A stretch of 16,574 bases of DNA from Bacteroidota bacterium (lineage in GTDB: Bacteria > Spirochaetota > Spirochaetia > JABMQR01), in contig JABMQR010000231.1 of assembly GCA_013202335.1 (NCBI GenBank), positions 1 to 16,574 of the forward strand, written 5' to 3'. The translations under genes and the position numbers were made by a program. Shown here piece by piece: positions 7,419 through 15,300 of the stretch. Within the stretch, counting starts at the first letter, position 1. Each line of letters starts with the position of its first letter. The notes beneath the pieces were generated by a model. It was not told the origin of the DNA. It did no database searches and worked only from the letters and a program-made list of their open reading frames with translations.

Positions 7419-7984
7419 AGTTTCTGAAAGTGCTCCCCTATCATGACATGAATCGTTTCCGGCTCAACCAGTCTTCCTGTACCTATTTCACCGCAAGCGA
7501 GAATCCCAGCTTCCGTTTCGATGATTCGGGCACCCCATCCCGAAAGTATGTTGAGGTTCTCCTGTGTTGCCGGATTTTCAAGCATGTTACTGTTCATTGC
7601 CGGAGCAATCCAGTAGGGAGCCTGGAAATTGTTTGCAAGAAAAATAGCGCTTACCAGGTCCTCTGCCAGTCCCATCCGCAGTCGTGCAATGGTTGCTGCA
7701 GAGGCGGGATAAAGAAGGATAAGATCCGCCCATCTGGCCAGCTCTATATGCTCTATTTCTGATGAATTGGCGAACATCTCTCTCTTCAAAGGTTTCCGGG
7801 TTATTCCTTCAAGGGCAGCCGGTCCAATAAACTGTACGGCTGATTCAGTTGCGACGCACTGTACTTCATGACCCTCTTTTACCAGGGCTGAAGCAAGGGC
7901 TGCTGCTTTGTATGCCGATATGGAACCGGACAGGCAGAGCAGAATATGTTTACTCTCAGTATTTGCATCAGTATCTTTCAACAT
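7415..7984 (-). CDS. coaC: Phosphopantothenoylcysteine decarboxylase CoaC
   Basis: FMN-dependent decarboxylation of phosphopantothenoylcysteine to 4'-phosphopantetheine. The 189-residue flavoprotein shows GSISAYK at 20-26 (FMN phosphate site), catalytic H79 in the EHIEL segment, PAMNSNM at 128-134 (substrate-binding Asn131) and the ACGEIGTGRL flap at 163-172 with redox-active C164. All key residues of the HFCD family are present. I take the ATG at 7984 rather than an in-frame TTG two codons upstream. GAGG lies about 10 nt before the ATG, and the gene overlaps panC by 17 nt. CoaC precedes CoaB, as in fused CoaBC, but the two are separate proteins overlapping by ATGA. Confidence 0.94.
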   Translation of the reverse strand: MLKDTDANTESKHILLCLSGSISAYKAAALASALVKEGHEVQCVATESAVQFIGPAALEGITRKPLKREMFANSSEIEHIELARWADLILLYPASAATIARLRMGLAEDLVSAIFLANNFQAPYWIAPAMNSNMLENPATQENLNILSGWGARIIETEAGILACGEIGTGRLVEPETIHVMIGEHFQKL

Positions 7985-8750
7985 TGTCAATTAACCTCAC
8001 TTTTCCTATATTTACAGCAGCCAACAGCCGCTTTCTAAGTTCACGATCAGTAAATTCTTCAATATATTCTACTTCAAACCCTTTTTCTTCCAGGGTCTTA
8101 CGCACTTCATCCACGTTAGCACCGGATATAAGGGTTTTATAGAGCCATGCGGCTGTTTCCCGCTCTTCCGGAGTTAGGCGCGAGTTTCGGGAGCTCATTG
8201 CCAGTCCCGAAGTCTCCCTGATAGTTGGGCAGGGAACAATTTCTGTCTCAAGGAAAAAAGCCTCTGCCATCCTGCGTATAAGGACAAGCTGCTGCCAGTC
8301 TTTCTCCCCAAAATAGGCACGGTCTGCATGTGTCAGATTCAGCAGTTTCAGTACCACTGTCAGTACACCATCAAAATGACCGGGCCGAAATTCACCACAA
8401 TATTTCTGCGACAGTTCCTGCTCCAGAACTCTGTATTGGTAGTTATCGGGATACATGCTGCCTGTTTCAGGATAGAGGAGCATATCCACGCCGGCAGCCT
8501 CCAATGCGGTAATATCTTCATCCCAGGTAGTTGGATAATTATCCAGGTCCTCCGGATTGTCGAACTGGGCCGGATTGACAAATATGCTGGCACAGGTTAT
8601 GTCATTCTCCTCATTGGAACGATGGATAAGGCTGATGTGGCCTTCATGCAGCGCTCCCATGGTCGGGACGAAACCTATGCTTTTACCTGCCTGTTTATGC
8701 GCGCTTGTCTGCCGCTGCCATTCAAGCGGGTTACGTACTATCTGTATCAT
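7968..8750 (-). CDS. panC: Pantothenate synthetase PanC
   Basis: Condenses pantoate with beta-alanine using ATP to form pantothenate. The 260-residue protein has the nucleotidyltransferase motifs of PanC: HEGH at 35-38 (the HIGH equivalent), FVNPAQF at 57-63, FRPGHFDGV at 121-129, GEKDWQQL at 148-155 and MSSRN at 185-189 (the KMSKS equivalent). It is somewhat shorter than the roughly 280 residues common in the family, mostly through a trimmed C-terminal domain. GEKD is followed by Trp where Tyr or Phe is usual. The ATG overlaps the panB stop (ATGA); only a weak GAGAG lies upstream, so coupling is likely. No panD for beta-alanine is present in the window. Confidence 0.95.
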   Translation of the reverse strand: MIQIVRNPLEWQRQTSAHKQAGKSIGFVPTMGALHEGHISLIHRSNEENDITCASIFVNPAQFDNPEDLDNYPTTWDEDITALEAAGVDMLLYPETGSMYPDNYQYRVLEQELSQKYCGEFRPGHFDGVLTVVLKLLNLTHADRAYFGEKDWQQLVLIRRMAEAFFLETEIVPCPTIRETSGLAMSSRNSRLTPEERETAAWLYKTLISGANVDEVRKTLEEKGFEVEYIEEFTDRELRKRLLAAVNIGKVRLIDNVERY

Positions 8751-9535
8751 CTATAGCTCTCTTTTTGAGAGGGAAATGTTTTTGCCAGCACATCCTGGTG
8801 GTACTGATTTAAGGCTTCACCAATCAGCTTTGCCCCTTCCAGATATCGGCGTACAAATTTCGGGTCTTTACCGGTGCCCATGCCCAGCATATCCTGCAGT
8901 ACCAGGACTTGCCCGTCGACTCCGTTTCCTGCACCTATCCCAATAATAGGTATAGTGAGGCTCTCTGCTATCTTTTTCCCCAGTGTTTCAGGGACACATT
9001 CCAGAACAATGGCAAAACAGCCGGCTTTTTCAAGCTGCAGGGCTTCTTCCAGAAGGATCATCCGTGACTGATCCTCTTTTCCCTGTACCCGGTATCCGCC
9101 AAACTGGTTCACCGATTGGGGTGTCAGGCCTAAATGCCCCATCACCGGTACGCCGGAATCTACAATATGTGTTATGATTTCAAGGTTTCCCCTGGCTCCC
9201 TCAAGTTTCACTGCGTTAGCTCCCGCCTGCATGAGCTGCCGGACATTTTCCAATACGATGTCAAGGCTGACACGGTTTGAGAGAAAGGGCATGTCTCCAA
9301 TTATGAATGCATTAGGTGCTCCACGGCGAACGGCTGCGGTGTGTGATGCCATCATCTCAGTTGTGGCCTGTATGGTTGATTCGTATCCATGCATTACCAT
9401 GGATGCACTGTCACCTACGAGTATGCAGTCCAACTCGGTTCCTGCAATTATTGCAGCACTCCAGCTGTCATAGCAGGTGATCATAGAGATTGGTTTGCCT
9501 TGTTGTTTTCTGGTGATAAATTCTGGTGCGGTCAT
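8747..9535 (-). CDS. panB: Ketopantoate hydroxymethyltransferase PanB
   Basis: Transfers a hydroxymethyl group from 5,10-methylenetetrahydrofolate to 2-oxoisovalerate, giving ketopantoate. The 262-residue TIM-barrel protein has the Mg-binding GDSASMVMHG at 41-50, LTPQSVNQFGGYRVQGK at 137-153, likely catalytic E179 in LECVP and the GIGAG...DGQVLVLQDMLG block at 199-218. Length is typical. It is the first gene of the pan-coa operon, preceded by a leader of about 150 nt and a near-consensus promoter. AGG and AGGT elements lie within 15 nt of the ATG. The reading frame stays open upstream to a stop near the -10 box but offers no ATG, GTG or TTG, so 9535 is the best start. PanE, the next enzyme, is not encoded here; IlvC could substitute. 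Confidence 0.95.
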   Translation of the reverse strand: MTAPEFITRKQQGKPISMITCYDSWSAAIIAGTELDCILVGDSASMVMHGYESTIQATTEMMASHTAAVRRGAPNAFIIGDMPFLSNRVSLDIVLENVRQLMQAGANAVKLEGARGNLEIITHIVDSGVPVMGHLGLTPQSVNQFGGYRVQGKEDQSRMILLEEALQLEKAGCFAIVLECVPETLGKKIAESLTIPIIGIGAGNGVDGQVLVLQDMLGMGTGKDPKFVRRYLEGAKLIGEALNQYHQDVLAKTFPSQKESYR

Positions 9536-9685
9536 GTGGTACCTGTCCTTTGGATCAAGTCCTGTGTGTATTGCGAAATCTTCACTGAAAGATTCAGATT
9601 CCTTAGTGGTCGGGGTGTTGGGAGTCTTTCGGACTTCCCTGGCATCTCCGCCGGGTATGTTTCTTTCTTGTATGGTTCTTTCGCT
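9536..9685 (-). promoter_or_regulatory. Long 5' leader of the pan-coa operon with stem-loops
   Basis: About 150 nt separate the predicted transcription start from the panB ATG. One hairpin pairs GGGAAGTC (9639-9632) with GACTCCC (9626-9620), with one bulged A and a CGAAA loop. A second, weaker one pairs AATCTT with AAGATT further downstream. No known riboswitch consensus is recognised. A leader this long with structure could hold post-initiation control, but it may simply be untranslated spacer. Confidence 0.35.
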
Positions 9686-9692
9686 TAGTTAG

Positions 9693-9722
9693 ATAATAGG
9701 CATGAGGAGACCTCGGTGTCAA
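9693..9722 (-). promoter_or_regulatory. Promoter of the panB-panC-coaC-coaB-coaX operon
   Basis: On the minus strand a perfect TTGACA (9722-9717) and TATTAT (9698-9693, five of six bases) are 18 nt apart. This is the best sigma-70-type promoter in the window and sits ahead of an uninterrupted five-gene operon. The stretch from 9723 to 9797 upstream of it holds no gene or element I can identify, apart from a former stop codon of the kinase gene at 9786-9788. Confidence 0.7.
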
Positions 9723-9797
9723 TAGTTATTGCAGAGTTCTGTTCGGTTTCGTGGGGGGAGGAATTCATTAAATCCCAGTACAGCTCTATCTTTCTAT

Positions 9798-9982
9798 TAA
9801 TACTTTTAAACTGACCGGAAGCCGGTGGGTTATCTAATTGATAAACCTATTTAAACAAAAGAATTATTCGAACAAAAAACTTTTTCGCATTTTTTAGTGA
9901 ATATTTCATTGCTAATTTCTTTCTACCCGTAGATTTCCAGCTGGTAGAATCCCACCGGCTTCCGGTCAGTTTATAATACTTT
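9798..9982. repeat. 9-bp target site duplication flanking the miniature element
   Basis: TAATACTTT occurs at 9798-9806 and again at 9974-9982, exactly abutting the outer ends of the 23-bp terminal inverted repeats. Directly flanking identical 9-mers are what DDE-type transposition leaves behind. The right copy lies within the last codons of the soluble kinase gene, the left copy in what was once its continuation. Confidence 0.85.
9807..9973. mobile_element. Miniature inverted-repeat transposable element (MITE), 167 bp
   Basis: The ends are perfect 23-bp inverted repeats (9807-9829 and 9951-9973, outer end TAAACTGACCGG). Each contains an inner small palindrome, ACCGG-AAG-CCGGT. The 121-bp interior is strongly A/T-rich and too short for a transposase. 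It holds small inverted repeats (TTATC...GATAA at 9830-9844; TTCTACC...GGTAGAA within about 9921-9948). Bordering 9-bp direct repeats show it arrived by transposition as a non-autonomous element. No transposase is in the window, so the parent IS family is unknown; several families make 9-bp duplications. The right end supplies the stop codon of the adjacent kinase gene. Confidence 0.85.
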
Positions 9983-12325
9983 ATTCAACGTTTCCCGAAG
10001 TTTGGTAAGTGTATACGGTTTTGCAGCAACACCTTTAAACCCATAGTCTGCATAGTTTGCCATTATAGGATCATCAGTATATCCGCTGGAGACTATAACT
10101 TTTGCGTTTGGATCAATTTCAAGAATGTTTTTTACTGCATCTTTCCCGCCTATTCCACCAGGAATAGTGAGATCCATAATTACCGCAGCAAAGGACTTCC
10201 CCTGTTCCATCATCTCACGGTATCTGGTTAGGGCCTGATGCCCATCCTCAACTGTCTCAACTGAGTACCCAATTCTTCCCAAAAGTAATGCTACAATATC
10301 CCGAACAACTTTTTCATCATCCATCACCAAAATGTTCAAGTTTTGCTCCGAATGCAAAATTTCTTTCTCAACATCCTTAGCCTTCAGTGATTGAAGAATA
10401 TTTACTGCTGGAAGGTAAAACGTAATGGTGGTTCCCTGATCAATTATCGAATCAATCTGTAAAAGCCCATTGTGTTTCTGAATTATTGAATAGACTACAG
10501 CTAACCCTAACCCATTCCCCGTCTGCTTAGTGGTAAAATAGGGATCAAACACCTGATTAATGTATTCTTCAGGGATGCCTGCCCCATCATCACGAACAGT
10601 TACTTTTATATATTCTCCCGGGCTAAGACCGGGCACTGTATCCTCAGACACCTTTAGATTTTCTAAATTGACAAAGAAATAGCCGCCTTCAGGCATTGCC
10701 TCCTTAGCATTAATGGCAAGATTCGAAAACACCTGTTCAAGCTGCCCTTTGTCAGCCATAGCTATCCATAAGTCATCATCCTGTTGAAATACGGGTTTTA
10801 CTTTGCTGCCTGCAAAATCAAATCGTACAATATCATGTACAAATTCAATAAGATGAACACTCTCTTTAATGGGGGTCCCTCCCTTGGAAAAGGTCAGCAA
10901 CTGTCCGGTAAGTCGTCGGGCCCGATCCATTGACTTCTCAGCATCCAAAATAAAATTCATACATGGGGCATTTTCCGGAAGAGAGAGTTTTGCCATTGCA
11001 ATATTCCCGAATATACCCATGAGAATATTGTTAAAATCATGAGCAATTCCACTTGCCAGGGTTCCGATGGATTCAAGTTTCTGCATTTTCCACAGCTCTT
11101 TTTCTATCTGTCGGCTGTCTGAGATATCCAGTAGGGATGCAACACTATTTTGTGTACCAGGGATCTTTTTTATCGTAAGGAAAACATCCTTAATTACACT
11201 ATTTTTATCAATAAACCTGAATTCCAGCTGATGAGATTCAGTACAAGAACACTCTTTCCCTCTGGGGTCCAGCAGCTTAAGGTCTCCTTTGCTCTCTTCC
11301 TTCACAAATTCAATCCATTTTTTCTTACCAATTATTTCATCCTGGGTATAGCCGGACAGCTTTAAAAACATTTCGTTTGCGGATATAATAGTATTATCAG
11401 CTTGATAGATTATTGTGGCTGCACCGGTATTTTCAAAAATAGCCTGGTAGTAATCTTTACTCTCACGAACACTTTGTTCTGCTAATTTGCGGGCAGTTAT
11501 ATCCGTGTACTGCTCAATTCTACCACCTGCATACAGTCCCGACTTTATCGGTTGGCTCCAGTAGCTGAACCAGCGCTCTTCACGATTTTCCGAAGATAAC
11601 ATATGACATTCAAATTCATCAATATAGGTATTGTCATTATATGCGGCCAAAAGTCTTTGCTTAAATCTTTCCGAATCCTCAAAATTATCTTTTAGTACTG
11701 ATGAGACAAGGTACCGATTATCTATCCCGATAACATATTCCTTCTTCAACCCAAAAAAATTCTCGGCTGCCTTGTTTATCCATTCATCCTGCATATCTTT
11801 ATTAAGGATAAATATTCCTACTGATGAGGTATCCAGCGCATCATTCATTAACGAACGGTATTTCTCTTCACTTTTCCAAAGCTCTTTTGTTCTCTCTTTA
11901 ATGATCTTTTCCAGATTTGTTTTTTCCGAACGAAGTGTATCCTCCCCCCTCTTTAGTCTCAGCATTACATTGATCTGGGCTACAAGTTCATTTGGTTCAA
12001 AGGGTTTGGACAGGAAAGCATCCGCACCAAAATTCAAACCCCTGATACGACTAGCCGTATCAGTCTTAATTGCTGTAAGCATTACAATCGGAATATGTTT
12101 TGTAATTTCATACTGTTTCAGAACCCTACAAACTTCATACCCATCCATTTCCGGCATGATAATATCAAGAAGTATGGTATCCGGAAACTCCGTCTTGGCC
12201 AGAGCTATTCCCTCTTGTCCAGACATAGCGGTGAAAACCTTACACCCGGGTAAATAGATTTTTAGCAGCGCTTCAATGGAAATCAGGTTATCCTGTTGAT
12301 CATCAATTACTAATAGTTTAGACAT
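9971..12325 (-). CDS. Soluble hybrid histidine kinase (REC-PAS-PAS-HisKA-HATPase-REC)
   Basis: A 784-residue kinase without membrane segments. Order: receiver at 1-122 (phospho-acceptor D54, K107), a coiled-coil linker at about 125-155, PAS domains at about 156-280 and 288-408, a HisKA domain with H429 in GIAHDFNN, an ATPase domain with N539 in the N-box, DDGAGIP (579-585) and GNGLGLA (603-609), and a C-terminal receiver at about 664-784 (D718, K769). The N-terminal receiver could accept phosphate from the kinase encoded just upstream, whose stop overlaps this ATG by 8 nt. AGGA lies about 7 nt before the ATG. The stop codon TAA comes from the inserted miniature element; without it the protein would end three residues later. 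The ligand of the PAS domains is unknown. Confidence 0.92.
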   Translation of the reverse strand: MSKLLVIDDQQDNLISIEALLKIYLPGCKVFTAMSGQEGIALAKTEFPDTILLDIIMPEMDGYEVCRVLKQYEITKHIPIVMLTAIKTDTASRIRGLNFGADAFLSKPFEPNELVAQINVMLRLKRGEDTLRSEKTNLEKIIKERTKELWKSEEKYRSLMNDALDTSSVGIFILNKDMQDEWINKAAENFFGLKKEYVIGIDNRYLVSSVLKDNFEDSERFKQRLLAAYNDNTYIDEFECHMLSSENREERWFSYWSQPIKSGLYAGGRIEQYTDITARKLAEQSVRESKDYYQAIFENTGAATIIYQADNTIISANEMFLKLSGYTQDEIIGKKKWIEFVKEESKGDLKLLDPRGKECSCTESHQLEFRFIDKNSVIKDVFLTIKKIPGTQNSVASLLDISDSRQIEKELWKMQKLESIGTLASGIAHDFNNILMGIFGNIAMAKLSLPENAPCMNFILDAEKSMDRARRLTGQLLTFSKGGTPIKESVHLIEFVHDIVRFDFAGSKVKPVFQQDDDLWIAMADKGQLEQVFSNLAINAKEAMPEGGYFFVNLENLKVSEDTVPGLSPGEYIKVTVRDDGAGIPEEYINQVFDPYFTTKQTGNGLGLAVVYSIIQKHNGLLQIDSIIDQGTTITFYLPAVNILQSLKAKDVEKEILHSEQNLNILVMDDEKVVRDIVALLLGRIGYSVETVEDGHQALTRYREMMEQGKSFAAVIMDLTIPGGIGGKDAVKNILEIDPNAKVIVSSGYTDDPIMANYADYGFKGVAAKPYTLTKLRETLNKVL

Positions 12326-15300
12326 CTGTTTTCCTGATTTTCAGCCACCTGTCCAACACTGTAAGGAGAAGTTCCTGATCTATGGGTTTTGTCACATAAT
12401 CATCAAATCCACCGGAAAGAAATCTCTCTTTATCTTTCCACATAGCATGGGCGGTTACAGCAACTACCGGGATGTTTTGGGTCTTTTTATCTTTTTTCAA
12501 TGCATTTACAACTTCCAATCCATCCATACGTGGAAGTGATGCATCAAGCAAAATAAGATCCGGCTGCTCTTTAAATGCGCAGGCGAGTCCTTGTTCTCCA
12601 TCGAAAGCTTCAAGTACCGTACAATAACACTGTATAATTGCCTTTATGGTTATCATGTTATCCATATTATCTTCTACAACAAGCACTCTGGGAAGTCCTG
12701 AAATATTTTTATCAGCAACTTCTTTCTTTATTGGATCAGGTGCGGCAGAAACTATTCTCTCTTTTGTCTTTTGCATATGTGTCTGTTTTTCAGAAAATTT
12801 CGGCTGATTCCCAAGCATCAACCTCACCCTAAAAAGCAAGCCGTCAATATCAACATCCCCTTTTTGGATGAGCTGCTGAATATTATTGCTGCTCAATTTT
12901 GACAAATCTTCTTTAGTCAAATCTTTTGCTGTTAATATCAATACCGGAATATTCTTTGTCTCTTCGGTACCCCGTATGCTTTCCAATACTTCAAATCCAT
13001 CAACATCAGGCATCATCAAATCGAGTATTATTCCGTCAGGTTTGTTATACTTCATATAATCCAAAGCCTGCTTCCCACCCGGGGCAATATCAACTATAAA
13101 GTTCTCCTTTACAAGAACTTTTTTTATTTGAATAACCGCTACCTCATTGTCCTCAACTATCAAAATACGGGGTTCTGTTTGCTGTTTTTTAGAATAAATC
13201 CTCTTTTCAGGCTGATGCAATTCAAACAAAATACGCTTTACTTCCTGCAGTAAATTTTTGGAGATAGACTCGTCTTTAGTTAATATTGATGAAGCTTTAC
13301 CTGCAATTCGTTCCCGTTCCTGTGCAGTTAAATCCTTTGCGGTAACAATAATAACCGGTAAGTTTTTCAATTCCGCTGTACTTCGCACTCTATCCAGTAC
13401 TTCAAACCCATTCATTTCCGGCATGAGTAAATCCAGTACCAGTACATCCGGAATATATTTCTGCAGTAATTTCAGGCACTCTTTTCCACTCTCTGCCATA
13501 ACAGTATGGATATTATATGAATTTATTATTTCTGCCAGCTGTTTGCGGTCTAACTCATCATTATCAACAATCATTACAGTAGCTGGATTCTGGTGCAGCT
13601 TATATATCTCTGTAATCAGTTGTTGTTTATTAACCGGTTTTTGTATATACCCAACTGCCCCCAGGGCAAATGCAATCTCCTTGTTATTAGATACGGATAC
13701 CATAATGACAGGAATATCTTGTGTCTCCTGCTTGCTCTTTAAAACCTGAAGCACTTCCCACCCATCAATTTCCGGCATAATTATATCTGAAACAATCGCA
13801 AAGGGTCGATAGATTTCAGCAAGATTCAAAGCCATTTTCCCGGATGCTGCCCGCAGCGTCTTATATCCCGCCTCTTCAAGATCCCGGGAAATTTCTTTAA
13901 GGTACTCCGGATCATCATCAACCACAAGTATGGTTTTTTGTTCGGGTTTGTATGCTATCGGTTTGAATGTCGGTACATTCGCTGTATCTACTTCTCCCTG
14001 CCATTCCATTGGGATCGTTATAGTGAATAGTGTTCCTTCCCCAAGTTCACTTACAACCTGTATATCTCCACTGAGATTTTTAATCAACTTATAGGCTATG
14101 GCCAATCCCAGCCCTGTTCCTTCGTATTGACGTGAAGAGGAACCGTCAGCCTGCCTGAACTCTTCAAATATATGAGGAAGTGCCTGCCTGGAGATTCCAA
14201 TTCCGGTATCTTTCACAACAATGGAAATTTTTTCCGATGTGAATGAAACTGCTACATCAACAAACCCCTTTTCAGTGAATTTAACGGCATTACTAATAAT
14301 ATTCTGCAGCACCTGATGCAGCTTCCCCTCATCCGTCACTACTTGCTGCAACCCTTCAGCAAAGTTCAGCCTGAATTCCAAACCCTTGTTCTGGACAATA
14401 GGAAAAAGACTATCTCTAATATTGTTGAGAAGGGTTTGCAGAGAACTGGTTGTTGGATGTAATTCAATCTTTCCTGCTTCGATTTTTGATAGATCAAGTA
14501 TGTCGTTAATAAGATACAAAAGATTTTTCCCGTTTCTTTCAACAATTTTCAGGTAGTTATTCTCTTCTTCAGATAGTTTATCTTCAGCCTGCATAATAAG
14601 TACGCGTGAAAGAGCCATAATTGAGTTCAATGGCGTACGTAATTCATGACTCATATTGGAAAGAAATTCACTCTTTAAACGGTTTGTCTCTTCACCCTGC
14701 TTTCTCTGCCTTTCCAGCTCAATATTCTGCTCCTGCAGCTCTTCTGATTGCTCCTGCAGCTCTTCAGTTTGCTCCTGCAGCTCTTCAGTTTGAGATTCCA
14801 GCTGCTGGTTGACAATTGCCATACGTTCAGCTAACGCTTTTGTCTTTTCATTTGCCAATAACCTGGAGTACGAAGAGTTTATATTTGTCCATGACAGCTG
14901 GAGGATGTCATGGCAATTATCACCGAATTTTTTAATGCTGATCAGAGAGATAAGGGCAACGACGGTTGTATCAACTACCACGGGAATAGTGATTATCTCT
15001 CTTGGCAGCATATCACCGGCAACTGTCCGGTAGGTGAACACGGTATCTTCCGGGATGTTTCGAAAATGTACAATCTCTCTCTTCTCCACAGCCTGCCAGA
15101 ATTCACCCTCCGGGTTCTCTGCACTAAACGGTTTAAGCAGCTCATCATTCACCCCCATAGAGAGAAAGTGTTCAAATTCATTACGCTGCTCATTTAAGAC
15201 ATAGAAGGTTCCCATATTCGCATTAGTCGTTTTCATCAACTCTTTGAGCAGGTTTTGAGAAAAAACTTGCTGAGTCGTGTAATCAACCATGGCGGCAGCA

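Noticed and set aside
9532..9645. 37-codon upstream ORF whose stop overlaps the panB ATG (ATGA)
   Set aside because: The overlap mimics the other gene junctions, but GGAG directly abuts its ATG with no spacer, its composition is not protein-like to me, and a chance ORF of this size is common.
9536..9686. In-frame open extension of panB for about 49 codons
   Set aside because: It contains no ATG, GTG or TTG, the family length is already met from 9535, and an open run of this size is not improbable.
9847..9909. 20-codon ORF inside the miniature element
   Set aside because: Too short, low-complexity Lys/Phe-rich sequence from an A/T-rich interior; no similarity to a transposase end that I recognise.
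9807..9973. Reading the inverted repeat as a transcription terminator or attC-like site
   Set aside because: A 121-nt loop is too large for an intrinsic terminator, no U-tract follows, and exact 9-bp flanking duplications are explained by transposition instead.
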